Shown: positions 46,914-58,102, counted from the first letter of the stretch. The stretch is 64,000 nucleotides of DNA from Ophiosphaerella korrae (GCA_028456385.1 JALNQF010000003.1:62001-126000), one strand, 5' to 3'. The notes: generated from the sequence alone by a model not told the origin. Translations and numbers: made by a program.

Positions 46914-48170
46914 ATTTCATATACTACCGAGCGAAACACTCATCGAAATTGCGTCTTTTCTCAGCATCGTAGACTTTCGGTTACAATCTGGGCTATACCC
47001 AACGAAATTCTATTCGAGGTGGTGCAGTACGTAGGTTGCTAAAAAGACCGAAGCCGTCTTGCGCAATCATGTCGGAAGTTTTATCCAGGCATTGCAGACT
47101 GTATCTATCGTCACGATTTGCGATATAACAGAAGCAGTTTGTTAAACTATGCAATCAAGAGAAACCTCAAAGCAATGACTCGACGGATCTTATAAGTAGG
47201 CGGAGATCTGGAAACTCGATATACACTCCCGTGGACCGCTAGCGGCAAGCAAATGGCTCCGCTCGTAACAGCCGCTCGTCATGGGCATTCTCAAATAGTC
47301 AAGATGCTTTTGGGAGCCGGGGCTAGCCAATTCGTTAACGGACTAAGAATTCCGCTCGTTGTTGTCATGATCGCCTGGCACGAAAATGTGGCTCTGCTAC
47401 TTTCTCAAGAGTTGCATGCGTCTGTTGCACCCCTGGAGGAAAGTAGACGCACAGTGTTACAGATAGCTTCGGAAGCTAAACTGCGACGGTTAGTAAAGCA
47501 CTATCTTGATGGCAAAGACTCGCAACCTCAACGACACCTAGATGGCGAGCATGTACACAATCTCAGCGACGCTTTAGTGCGCATTCTTTTGGTAGACTTC
47601 AGCAATGAAGATTTTCTCAGGAGGAAGATAGATAACAATGCGTACCGCATCGTGTTAATGCTCTTGCGGCAAGGCGCTAGTCCCGATATCCGCATCCAAA
47701 CTCGGTCGGCGCTCGTTATAACTGCCCGCGTCATTACCTCCGGGAATCTGGATCCACGTATAAGAAGTCTACTATCGGCGGAGATTCCTTCGGAAACATT
47801 AGTGAATACCTGTCTACTTGTGGGACGGTCGTAGATGGCATCTTAAGGAGACGAAGCTCTCACATCCTTTGCTTCGCAGTCACATGTGCTTCCATCTGCC
47901 GATATTTCTTCTACTCAATTGCTGAGAGCTGTAAAGAGATTGAAAATAGAAAAAATGGTTTTAGCGGAACCCGAAATTTTTATGTGGAGACTAGCAAGCT
48001 ACGAAAAGCCTACGTTGATAGCCTCAGATGCCACTGAGATGATTCAGCGCGAAAAACACAAGCCGAAGAGGAATTCAAGGCTGCATCCACTGGGACCACT
48101 TACAGGGCACTCATTTCCTCAGCTTGCAGAACTATGCTCTAACTTGAATGATATAGCAAAAAATATCTAG
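46914..48170 (+). pseudogene. F-box/ankyrin gene remnant
   Basis: An F-box-like text AIPNEILFEVVQYVGC runs into a TAA at 47040-47042 and continues in the same frame as DRSRLAQSCRKFYPGIADC, NYAIKRNLKAMTRRIL, another TAA near 47193, then VGGDLETRYTLP and the ankyrin segment PLVTAARHGHSQIVKMLLGA. The frame ends at 47832, and further coding-like text runs to 48170 (STQLLRAVKRLKIEKMVLAE). The TAA codons are where CAA (Gln) would fit (LLQ-like context), one CpA-to-TpA change each. A second F-box-like sequence (ILPSETLIEIASFLSIVDF) lies just upstream in another frame. The gene is dead or very altered. Confidence 0.6.
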
Positions 48171-48723
48171 GCCTACTTCTCTAAACGCATAAAGTCCCGA
48201 GATACGAACGAACCACATGAAGCGTCCCCAGACGAACTAGTAAATCGAGCAACGCGATGTTCACAAAATTATTCGAAGTAAAAGAAATGGGAACCTTTAT
48301 TGTTCTAGCGGTGCTACAAAGGAAAGACTTCATAGTGATCTCGAACCAAGTTAGATGACAAACTAAAATATCTGGACCAGCAACGCCTGAGAATCGGACG
48401 TAGTAGTAACAACCTGAGTTGGTTCGGTATCCTCGAAACAATTGTATGCACTATACCCAACCACGCCAAAATCTTGGTGCAGCTATTAGTATTAGCAAAT
48501 ACTACTCTAGTCAGCCCGAAACGGTGGTATTTGGGTTTATTTTTGGGCCGGGATCATAGAGGTGGTAGTGTATATAATACAGCGGTAGTTGGAGAATAAT
48601 TATGCCAAGCAGTGGTGTGGCAGTCATTTGCCGCTGAGGAAACTGAGGTAAACGTAACTCGGGTCGTACTGAGGCTTATTTCTAGTAACGTTGCCTAGTT
48701 TCACCTTAACATGGCGTGCGATT
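48171..48723. other. Spacer
   Basis: No supported coding frame was found. It is the 3' flank of the HET gene on the right. Confidence 0.45.
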
Positions 48724-50655
48724 CTATCGCCCCCCAAAATATATTCCACCGCTTACGTTAACCTTATCAGCCAACACTGAATCAATAGCACCTTCCGGAA
48801 GAACAATCTGCCTATCAATATTTGGCAGTGGCTGCGGTCTTAACCCAACTGTGATGCGAAATACTAAGCCATTGTATCCCACGCGAGTTTCACGCTCAAT
48901 AGCGACAAAGTATCGGCCGAGACGAAGTTCAGAGTTATATCCGCAATCGAACGGGAGCCCCACACCCACGAAGGGAGAAAGCAGCCAACCGGGAGTGGAA
49001 TTTTCTTCCTCTGGTGAACTGTTGTTTGAAATGAGGAGTTGTTCCCTGCAAGACCTTGCATCCACATCTTCGCTCACTTTTGCGACAAACAAAAGCCATG
49101 CACCCTTCAATATGGCAAGAACCATGAGCATCCGAGTGCCAAGCATTCCATGCCCACCTGTCACGATCATAGTTGCGAGGTGCCTTCCGTTAGAGAAACC
49201 GTCTCTTCCAAAATTGATATTACCGGATTGAATTTTCCTTGCGATGAGAACTCTCTCCATGTTGGGGTATATTGGCTGTCCAAATTCCATTCTCATAGCC
49301 CAATGGCCCTCAAAAGTTGACATCAGGATCTCGTTGGGGGTAGAGAAGTAGTCCTCCCTGCAGGCACTAGCAACTGTAATCTTCTGATTCGTTTTGGCAA
49401 AAGCGAAGGCGATGGTACAAGATAGAGGAGGCATGCGGTAGCTTGTCAAAGATGGTGACACTGGCTGCTCGCTAGCAACTCGCTGCGACGAAAGGGGCCA
49501 GTTGTCCTCATAAAGCAGAATGAATACGGTTTTCACGCTGATCTCCTGAGTTTCAACTCGTTTCTTCCCAACCCAGCGGCCGGCAAAGCTAGTTCTAGTG
49601 AGTCTTAGCATTGAATTATCGGGATTGTCATGCAAGTAGATCACGGTCCAATCTATCTCTCCTTCTCCCGTGGTAGAGCAGGCCAAAAAGGCGTAGTAAT
49701 ATCCGTCATAGCCCTCTATCGGTGCAATAGGTAGTTGAATATACAAGCCGTAATTTGTTATAATGAAGTCCGGCTTCATTTTAGCTCGCTCGATAATGAA
49801 AGCCTGCGTGTAACGCTTGTATTCAATAGGGTAGTAGACCGGGTTGACATATTGGTCAGGAGACGATGCTAAAATTCCTTTAGATGTAGAAGGGCCTTGC
49901 CACGCAAAGATGCTGTGATCGGTGGATGTTCGTATGATCTCCTCTTGCAGTCTTCTAAAGGCGCGGGAGCCTTCGCCATAGACAGGCGGCATGTGCACTC
50001 CGAAGAGCCCCAGAAGAGAGTAGGCCCGATCCTCCTCCCGCGATGTTTGCCGCCCCGCCGCCCACGACATCTTTTCCGCACTGCTGCTGTTCTGTCGGTG
50101 TAGGCCGTCTATCAAGATTGCCTCTCGTATTCTTGTGATCTCAGAGATGACCTTGGCCAAGCCCGCCTTGGTGCCTATTTCTTTCCACTCGTTGTCAAAG
50201 AAGACTACTTCCGCTGGCGCAAGCAGTTCCTGCAAAGTCCAACCTCTGGTGAACCATTTGCTTTTCCGGAACTGTGAACCCGAAGCAGTTAGATCCCCCA
50301 TCTGAGAGTTGCACGCATCTCCTAAATAAGCGTAGCATCTCTCAGACATTTCATACCAGTCATACATAGAATTAATGGCCTCAGCCAATTCAGCACTGCT
50401 GCTTTTATTAATACAACAAGTGTCAATCCAAAAGTACTCCAAATTGTCTTGAGCAGCCTGTTCTCCACAGAACCGGATCTTTTCATAGCCAGGCTTATCT
50501 ATGCCAGTGCCATTTTTCAGGTCGTCAAAGGTGACTTCCTCATCGTCTGCTCCCCATGTGTGGGACAGTATCGCATAGGAAGGGATCGTCTCCTTGCCAA
50601 CCAAATCTTCGGTAAGACTGAACTCGCCTGTATCGCGGCGCCGCAAAAAGCGCAT
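48724..50655 (-). CDS. HET-domain protein
   Basis: This 643-residue intronless HET protein belongs to the group that starts MRFLRRRDTGEFSLTEDLVG. The core motifs are clear: YAILSHTWGADDEEVTFDDL at about residues 27-46, YFWIDTCCINKSSSAELAEA at 74-93, MYDWYEMSERCYAYLGD, WFTRGWTLQELLAPAEVVFF near 133-152, and REEDRAYSLLGLFGVHMPPV followed by YGEG near 208-230. The C-terminal half has no named domain. HET proteins cause incompatibility cell death or similar responses when partnered with NLR-type proteins. It lies about 11 kb from the kinase/NB-ARC gene in the same island. No pairing partner with a shared amyloid motif was recognised. Confidence 0.93.
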   Translation of the reverse strand: MRFLRRRDTGEFSLTEDLVGKETIPSYAILSHTWGADDEEVTFDDLKNGTGIDKPGYEKIRFCGEQAAQDNLEYFWIDTCCINKSSSAELAEAINSMYDWYEMSERCYAYLGDACNSQMGDLTASGSQFRKSKWFTRGWTLQELLAPAEVVFFDNEWKEIGTKAGLAKVISEITRIREAILIDGLHRQNSSSAEKMSWAAGRQTSREEDRAYSLLGLFGVHMPPVYGEGSRAFRRLQEEIIRTSTDHSIFAWQGPSTSKGILASSPDQYVNPVYYPIEYKRYTQAFIIERAKMKPDFIITNYGLYIQLPIAPIEGYDGYYYAFLACSTTGEGEIDWTVIYLHDNPDNSMLRLTRTSFAGRWVGKKRVETQEISVKTVFILLYEDNWPLSSQRVASEQPVSPSLTSYRMPPLSCTIAFAFAKTNQKITVASACREDYFSTPNEILMSTFEGHWAMRMEFGQPIYPNMERVLIARKIQSGNINFGRDGFSNGRHLATMIVTGGHGMLGTRMLMVLAILKGAWLLFVAKVSEDVDARSCREQLLISNNSSPEEENSTPGWLLSPFVGVGLPFDCGYNSELRLGRYFVAIERETRVGYNGLVFRITVGLRPQPLPNIDRQIVLPEGAIDSVLADKVNVSGGIYFGGR

Positions 50656-51788
50656 TGTTTCGCACAGAGCTTAGGTAGGACCCAACGTGATTGCTTAACT
50701 AAAGAGACAAGCACGTCGGCTGGTTCATCTGTTAGGAATATTAGGTCTACCTGTCGAGGCTGGCGAATGTCCGGAAAGATGGCACACTAGGCTATGCCAA
50801 TAATTGCATCGGAAAGCGAGGTAGTGCACAAGACTGCTATGAGCTGATCCTGCTGTGCCTTGCCCTATCCTTGGTTTTGTAGGAGGGAGTTATCCCAAGT
50901 CAGCTTGGTGCGGAGTGCGGCTGATTGTGTAAGTTAGTACTATTCCGTTTAGGGAAGCTGATTATCTGATCTGAACCTTGGACTCATAGGCTCTTGCAAT
51001 AAGTATTTCGTCTGAGTCCTTCCTGGTAATAAATTAAATCGAAAATCTTGGTAGAATAAATTTCTAAGACTATGATGTGATATCTGTTTGTGGAGGAAGG
51101 TGATTTCTATTTTTTTTCATACTTGACTCGCAATAGTAGAGCGCATCCAATATATAAACCAAAGTTTTATGGTGGCTAACTCGGGTTTGTCACGAATTTA
51201 TCCGTACTTATTTACCCTTGCTCGCATTTTGTGATGGAAATTCGTTCCATGTGCTGTTATCGTGGGCATAAATGGAGTTAATACGCGTGCCCGACTGCGT
51301 GTGGTAACTTGTCGTCGTTGGGATCCTTGGCGGATTTATGCAGAGTGGAACCCCTAAGGAGTCGTGATTAGAAGATTGCCATCGAGCCTAGGTACACGGT
51401 AGACATGGACATCTAACTACTTCCCAAGGTCAGCATAGCAGCGCAGCCATAGTTCGTGTCTAGCCGACGCGACTAATACTGGAGTGAAATTGCAGTGCAA
51501 TAGGTATGGCGGCGCTTGAGCAACAGGGCAGATTGTATGATTGGCCAGCTAAGCTTGTTAAAAAAAACCGTTTACTAGCCGCCGGAAGCACATGAGCACA
51601 CACAATACATCTTCGTCTAGACGACGGATCTCTCACCATCAATGTTCCATTCTATTACTGAAAACTATGATAATGGCAAAATTGCCCCTTTGGTTGATTA
51701 CTAGAACACCAAGCTGCTGCATACCGCACACGTACTACACCAGGATAGCCGGACTTTTATGCGGCGCGCATGGTTATCCACCACGACC
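50656..51788. other. Spacer
   Basis: No supported gene. It is AT-rich around 51000-51200. Confidence 0.45.
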
Positions 51789-52776
51789 ATGGCAAGCTAT
51801 AGTCTTGCTCGCACTTTCCCACCTGACGGCTTTGAGAAACTTTCCATGCAGGAGAAGATTGAAGAGGAAGGTGTCCCCGATTACAAAGCAGAAAGATTCT
51901 ACCCAGTGCGACTAGGTGAAGTATTCAAGTCTCGATACCAGGTCGTCGCTAAGCTCGGGTTCGGCACGGCCTCCACTATTTGGCTTTATCGCGATCTTGA
52001 TTATGTCTTCCAGAACGCCTTGAAATCTCTCGTATTAGGTTTTACTCGGTCTTTTGCTGACAAAATTGTACTGTTTACAGAGCAAACCTTCTTCTAACCC
52101 TCAAGGTCTGCATCACGCAGAAAAGTGCTACGAAGGTGGGCAACGAAGTGACCATTTCCCAGTATCTCAAATCTATTGATGCTGAACACCCTGGAAAGGA
52201 TCGGCTGCGTCTGGCGCTGGATGATTTCCAGACAATCGGCGCTTATGGGATGCATCAATGCTTGCTCTTCGCCGCACTAGGTCTAAGCTACACGAAGTTT
52301 CGAAACCTGTTCCCAGAAAAAGGGCTGAATAAAGAATTATTGCAACAGAGCTTGCAGTTGGTCCTTCTCGGCCTCGACTTTTTGCGCCAGGCGGGCGTGG
52401 TGCATACAGGTATTTCTGATCAACCGTCCTACTGAATTTTCCCGCTAAGAATAACGAAGATATATCCCCTAATAACATTCTCTTATTAGACCTCCTCCCA
52501 AAAGCTTCTTGGAACGAAGCGAAACTAGCCGTCAGTACTGGGATGCAGAAGGTAAGTTATGCACAGCCTGCCTAGTGCGACCTCTTATCGACGGGAAACA
52601 AAGGCAAATGGATTGCCTCAACGCCAGTTCCTGATCAGACACTTGAAATGCGCGAGAAACGGCTGAAGGGCAAGGATCAAGAGTTACTCCTTGCGCTCGT
52701 TCGAAAGATTTTGCGCTGGCTTCCAGAAGAAAGGCCCTCGGCAGAAAACCTCTTTGACGATGAATTTCTAATATAG
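51789..52776 (+). pseudogene. SRPK-type kinase remnant lacking activation segment
   Basis: The frame starts [20 protein letters not shown] and has the SRPK-like entry [20 protein letters not shown] with [13 protein letters not shown]. After a probable intron it reads [20 protein letters not shown], then [20 protein letters not shown]; across another intron (splice GTATTT..GAAG near 52411-52470) the catalytic loop is restored as VVHTDISPNNILLLD. The C-terminal lobe ends KILRWLPEERPSAENLFDDE. The segment that should hold DFG and APE, between GMQK and WIASTPVPDQT, is missing, and the frames there do not join. This fungal kinase family is often duplicated; this copy looks dead. Confidence 0.6.
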
Positions 52777-52901
52777 CACAGCCCTGGAACCCTATTTGAA
52801 GCGCTAGGGGGAGTAAAATGCAAGGAATCCCTGCCTTTCAAAGTTTTTAATATAACGTCGTTGTAAGGTACTAGCGGATTTTGTATCGTATCGCATCTCT
52901 T

Positions 52902-53193
52902 ATTCAAAGGTACTGCGTATGAGACAAAAACTTATATCGCGGTTCGATGGTATTGGTTGGCGTTCTCTGCATCCTTGCTTCTTCTCATGTTGCCGTTCCT
53001 GATTTTAATCATTGTGCAGTCGGCAAGAAGTGGTGTAGTGAACTGGAAGTCATCTCCGCTGGCACTTTTGTTTCACGGATTAGATGCTGCGGCAGGGGAA
53101 GAGCGATATAGTATTGCTGAAGTCGCAGATATGGAGGAATATGCGAATACATTAAGAGGGGCTTTGCGAGACGGACGATTGAAACTAGCGTAG
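52902..53193 (+). pseudogene. 3' fragment of a DUF3176-type membrane protein gene
   Basis: The open frame reads GTAYETKTYIAVRWYWLAFS, a hydrophobic helix (LLLLMLPFLILIIVQSA) and WKSSPLALLFHGLD, then a charged tail. This is the last membrane helix and tail of the fungal DUF3176-type polytopic proteins as I recall them. No matching upstream exons with the earlier helices are present in the adjoining DNA, which holds the kinase remnant instead. Confidence 0.5.
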
Positions 53194-53923
53194 GATGGAA
53201 AGGGATAAGGACTAATATTTATGCGGTGGTATAGTTTATAGTAGGCCAGGGCTTAGTATATAATACCGCGCGGGGAGGACGGCACCCGTCACTTTCTGAT
53301 GAAGCGTAGAGAATACCTAGTAGCTTATATATTCTTTTATTACCCTAAATCTTAGTATAACCTAGGACCTAGTACAGTAGAACCTTAGTTATTTGTAGCT
53401 TCTTTGTAATCTACGCTACTACTTCCTGATAGGTACCAGCCCTCAAGCCCCGTATCGACGGTAACGCTGACTGCGAGTCGGAGAATATGCGGGGGCTAGA
53501 GACAGCTACTAGTCGTCCGTCCCTATCGCGGGCTGCGCACGCTGGACTCCACGGCCAGTTGGCCGCCGCATTGATTGCCAAAAGCTCAATGAGATGAGAG
53601 TCTGCCTGCGCCTCCTGCGCAAAGGTATGGCCGAAGCGGGTTGGCCGTCCTCCCCGCTGGCGTGACCGAGGCGTTCGTCTGCTTCTGGTGAGGCTTAAAT
53701 GGTGAGTCTTCATGCTCGAAGCATTCACGGTGACAAACTAGAAACACAGATACCAGTTGAACTTTGAAGCCTATAATTCAATACCTTTACTGTGTGACAC
53801 AGGCATGGAAAACCAAAAAGCACTATTATCCGTTACATCACCATCCATATATCCTTCTGATCTCAGAAAACAGCTGCCACAGAGCCGTTGTCTAGGTTCA
53901 TACGTAGCAAGCCACAGTCTAGC
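53194..53923. other. AT-rich spacer with possible retroelement RNase H scrap
   Basis: The 53210-53400 part is TA-rich. On the minus strand 53728-53411 is open and reads AQADSHLIELLAINAAANWP, then PRIFSDSQSALPSIRGLRA. The Glu...DSQ spacing recalls the RNase H domain of non-LTR retrotransposons. This is weak, and no reverse transcriptase sequence is near. Confidence 0.35.
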
Positions 53924-54935
53924 TTAGCAACGATACAAAAGTGTTATGACGTCCTTGAACAGATCATTTTGACCCACATGCTCTTCTTCGCGGATATATC
54001 TATCGCATTCCAAACGCCACGGTTCCTCACCCAGTTCGATTTCCGCCTCGCTTCCCCGCCGTGACTTGGCGTCGTGGAAGAGTTCGTCGTCTGAGCTGTA
54101 ATCATCAAGCGAATCGTCAAGGGAATGAGGTAACTGTCCTTGGCTTTCGAGAAACTCTCGACAAGCACAATGAGATCTGTGTTGAAGCTTTGTGCATTCA
54201 GCAAATGCAATGCGTCTTGGTTCGATCAGACCGAGGCTTAAACAGGCGTAATCGTTATTGCACTCCGAACAGCATAACGATTCTTTGGACCGGTCTCGTA
54301 CGTTATGCTTCGGAAACTTCAGTTGCTAGAATTCTTTCCAAACTAGCCTTCAGAGCCTTGCACCACTCCGAGTAGATTTCCGGCCGCCGCTTTGCAAGCT
54401 GTACTGGATCGATTTCGGAGTTGGGGTCGGGGTCGAAGCCTTCTATATGCCAAACACACCCGCCCGCAAGTAGCGTCGGAAGGAGTTTCTCACGGGTACT
54501 AAGCAGGGCTATCCAGAACGCGATAGCCATAGCATGAGATGGTGGAAAGCCACCTCCTACCATTAATTCAAGGCGACTCTGGACAACCTTGTTCTTTTGT
54601 GCAATGTCCATGAAGGAGCGAACGGCATATTGAAGACCATGCCAAAGGGGTTCCGGGCCAAATCCCACCATGGAATCCGTTTTGAGAGCTATCAAAAACC
54701 AGATAATGCTGTTAGAATGAACTAAAGAGCCCTCCTAGTTGAAGGAGCTGGCAAGATCGCTAACGATTGTCCATCCCTCGCTGTCTGGCTCTGATAGATC
54801 GACACAGTCTTCGAAAAGCCGAAGCATGCCTATCTTGAGATCGGCGGGTCTCTTCCTACTTGTAGCCGAGAAGATTGTGACCGGCGATTTGATCATAGAT
54901 GTTGAACTGATTCTCATGGTAAGAACTTGGGACAT
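53924..54935 (-). pseudogene. Uncharacterised fungal gene with frame break
   Basis: Coding-like text on the minus strand runs in three pieces. The first (54935-54735) reads LKIGMLRLFEDCVDLSEPDS and EGWTIVSDLASSF; the second (to 54303) reads PLWHGLQYAVRSFMDIAQKN, AIAFWIALLSTREKLLPTLL and PEIYSEWCKALKASLERILA; the third, in another frame, reads SLCCSECNNDYACLSLGLIE and ends near 53924 with YIREEEHVGQNDLFKDVITL. A branch-like CTAAC and a GATAG acceptor near 54690 suggest an intron between the first two, but no clear donor was found. No splice joins the second and third in frame. It may be a gene with unusual splicing or a decayed one. The family is not recognised. Confidence 0.4.
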
Positions 54936-55018
54936 ACTTATAGTGAATGCTCAGCAGGACCTTCGAAGACCAAGGCCGTTTTATCCGTTCCTGGCCTAAG
55001 CCCTCTCCATCTTGACGC
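54936..55018. other. Spacer
   Basis: No feature was seen between the uncharacterised gene and the transposase-tail repeat. Confidence 0.4.
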
Positions 55019-55245
55019 TGTTCACGACCTTCCTGCTGCCCGGCCTCCTTCCAAGTAAATATATCCTCTCCTTGTTTTTCTTCCGTAATCTACGCCTATT
55101 GGCTGCGTCATTGGCTCGTATAAGATCAGCGTTCCAGGCCCTTAGTAGCCCAGCTGACAGCATTATTGTATGAGCTCCCTTTTGAGTTGATTGATTGCGG
55201 TAATAATCGATGCTAGCGGCGGGCTCTTATGCTGGCGCTAGTGCC
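55019..55245 (-). mobile_element. Transposase C-terminal fragment, copy 2
   Basis: On the minus strand this reads MLSAGLLRAWNADLIRANDA, then ANRRRLRKKNKERI, the basic tail of the same pogo-like transposase as at 37370-37650, here with fewer C-to-T type changes. No N-terminal or DDE part is present. It directly abuts copy C of the miniature element. Confidence 0.65.
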
Positions 55246-55249
55246 TGCC

Positions 55250-55342
55250 TGCCCTATCCAATCTTACCCGGAGCCCCCTATAGAGCCGCAAAGCTGACCT
55301 AATGCCCCCCGATCACGTGGGTTTCTACTGCACCACAGTATC
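55250..55342 (-). mobile_element. Miniature inverted-repeat element, copy C (partial)
   Basis: The reverse complement begins GATACTGTGGTGCAGTAG and continues through GATCGGGGGGCATTAGGTCA and GGCTCTATAGGGGGCTC, matching the first ~95 bases of copies A and B. The other end is missing and is replaced by the transposase C-terminal fragment. It marks the right edge of the accessory island. Confidence 0.65.
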
Positions 55343-56027
55343 AAACTACCACCCTGCCTAGGCCCAGGCCCAGGCTCAGCCCGAGAAAATGCGTGCACGG
55401 TAACAAGGCACCGAAGTGCTAGTATGCATCCGGGCACTCAATTCCAACCTAGCTAGTGCTTAGTGTATCGGAAGATTCAGTTACACCCGCAACCCTCGGC
55501 CGGCGTAACCTTGGGCGAGGAGACATCAGAAAACCCAGACACAAACATAACCGCACCGCGCATTCACACACTGCTTTCACAGAAAACCGGCGTTACAAAC
55601 TAGATACAGAATGACAAGCACGCTGTCACTCCCAGCCCCCCACCCCCCAAAGTCTCACACCACCGATGACGCGCATCAAGTGTCGCCGCAACACAAACTC
55701 GGCTAAACCGTGTGTGTACGTACTATCAGGACGACAATGACATCACAATGAACCGTCAGCACGCCAAACTGCGGGGAAACCCACCCCCACCGCGCTAGAA
55801 CTATCATATGCCCCGGCCGGCTCCAAAACCACTACCCCTTGGGTGCGCCAAGCAAGCGTTCAGAGCCGCCTTCCGGCTCGCGCGCAGCCACATACGTTGC
55901 ATGCACATGTTTTTGCCGATACGAGGACCGGTTTCTTTGTCGATCGGGCGCAATAAAAAGCGCGGGCGTGCGGGAATATGTCGTTAACCTACCTAACATC
56001 TCAACGCCGCAACGTGAGGACGCAAAA
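55343..56027. other. Trehalase promoter region
   Basis: No coding frame other than the reading upstream of the trehalase ATG is visible, and that has no signal-peptide character. No specific site is claimed. Confidence 0.45.
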
Positions 56028-58102
56028 ATGCGCTGGGTATTTGCACTATTTGGGGCACGGGTAGCCGCGTTGTATATCAATGGCAGCGTAGTTGCGCCGT
56101 GTGATTCGCCGCTTTATTGCTATGGGGATGTGTTGAAGGCGATTGAGCTTGCGCGCCCGTTCGCGGATAGCAAGACGTTTGTCGACCTGTGGGAATCCCC
56201 GATTTGCGCTTCCAAGGCATGTGTGTGTGTGTGTGTGCTGACGGATAGGCAAGCCCGACGATTCGGCCGTTGGACGAGGTGCTCGCGGCATTTCGCAACC
56301 TGTCGCAGCCCGTGCAAAACAACACAGCGCTGACCACTTTTCTCGGCACATATTTTGGCAAGGCGGGCTCGGAGCTCGAACCGCTGCCCGAATCGCAGCT
56401 CTCCACTCAGCCCGATTTTCTCGAGGCGGTGAACAGCTCTGTGGTGCACGACTTTACGCGACAGGTCATCGACATCTGGCCGGACCTGACAAGGCGGTAT
56501 GTGGGCGCAGCGAATTGCACGGGATGCGTGACGTCCTTCATCCCCGTGAACCGCACGTTTGTGGTGGCTGGCGGGCGCTTCCGCGAGCCGTACTACTGGG
56601 ACTCGTTCTGGGTGATTGAGGGGCTGCTGCGGACGCAAGGCTCCTTCACGCAGATTGCCGAGAATATGATTGAGAATTTCCTCGATCTGGTGGAGACAAT
56701 TGGTTTTGTGCCGAATGGCGCGAGGCGGTACTATGAGAATCGGTCGCAGCCGCCGCTGCTGACGCAGATGGTGCGTGTGTATGTCGAGTACACGCAAAAC
56801 TACACGTTGTTGGAGCGCGCGCTGCCGTTGCTGGAACGCGAGTACGAGTGGTGGATAAAGAACCGCACAGTCACGTTGAATCGGGCTGGACGGAGTTTCT
56901 CGTTGAATCACTATGCCGTGGAGAATACGCAGCCGCGGCCGGAGTCGTATTATGAGGATTATGTCACTGCGACGAACCAGACGTACTTCAACAAGCAGGG
57001 CCAGCAATTCAACAGCTCGCGTCCTCTTAACGGGTCCGAGCTGGCCACGCTATATTCCAATCTTGCGTCTGGCGCGGAATCCGGCTGGGACTACACGCTG
57101 CGGTGGACAAAGAACCCCAACGACGCAGTGAGCGATACATCGTTTCCGCTGCGCTCGCTCAACACGCGCAACATCATCCCCGTCGACCTCAACTCCATCC
57201 TATACTTCAACGAAAAGACCATCGCCGAGTTCCACCGCCGCGAGGGCAATTACAGCGCGGCTCGAACATGGGCGGCACGCGCTGCGAACCGCAGCGACGC
57301 TATGACGGCCATGTTGTGGAACGCAGAACACTACAGCTACTTCGACTACAATCTCACGTCCAGCGCGCAGAACGTGTATACCCTCGCGGACAACACGAGC
57401 ACGCCGCTGGCGCTTGCGGGCGCGCCGCAGGGACAGCAGGTGTGGTTCCAGGTCAGCCAGTTCTACCCGTTCTGGACGGGTGCGGCGCCCGCAAGCATCA
57501 AGGACGACCCGAAGGCCATGCGGCGCGTGTTTGCGCGGGTAGAAGAGCTACTGAAGACGCGGGCGGGCGCCATCGGCGCCACAAATCTTGTGTCGGGACA
57601 GCAGTGGGACGAGCCAAATGTTTGGCCGCCGCTGCAGTACGTGCTGATGAAAGGGCTACTGAACACGCCGTTGGGCGTGGGGCAGGACGACGGTGCAGAG
57701 TCAGCTACAGATTACGTATGGACACAGGACCTCGCGCGCGACCTGGCGCAGCGATACGTCGACAGCTTGTACTGCACTTGGCGCGTCACTGGGGGCTCGA
57801 CGTCGGGTGTCCCGCAGCTGCCGGGTGCGCGCGGCAACGGGACGATATTTGAAAAGTACGCGGATGAGTCGACGAATGCGGCAGGTGGGGGCGGCGAGTA
57901 TGAGGTTGTGGAGGGGTTTGGCTGGAGTAATGGCGTGTTGATCTGGGCGGTGGACGAGTTTGGAGCCAAGTTGAAGACGCCCGAGTGTGGGAATATTACG
58001 GCCGCAAACACAGGTGGGGCGCGCAAGAGGAGTGCGGTGGAGCTAGAGAAGAGGGATGCCATGTGGGTCAAGAAGGTGAAGGACGTGAAGAAGTTTCGGT
58101 AG
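56028..58102 (+). CDS. Trehalase, GH37, secreted
   Basis: This enzyme hydrolyses trehalose to two glucose molecules outside the cell or in the vacuole. Exons 56028-56188 and 56254-58102 give 669 residues. The splice restores SKTFVDLPTIRPLDEVLAAF. The intron contains a (GT)n run. The GH37 signatures are present: GGRFREPYYWDSFW near residue 162, QQWDEPNVWPPLQ in the C-terminal half and the Gly-rich GGGGEYEVVEGFGWSNGV. The N-terminus MRWVFALFGARVAALYINGS is a short hydrophobic leader, with the mature CDSPLYCYGD start after it. Many NxT/S sites (NRTF, NQTY, NGTI) fit a secreted glycoprotein. It converges with CUE1; the stops are 76 bases apart. Confidence 0.93.
56217..56236. repeat. GT dinucleotide run inside trehalase intron
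   Basis: A run of about nine GT units lies inside the trehalase intron, shortly before its CTGAC branch-like site. It is likely to vary in length between strains. Confidence 0.7.
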
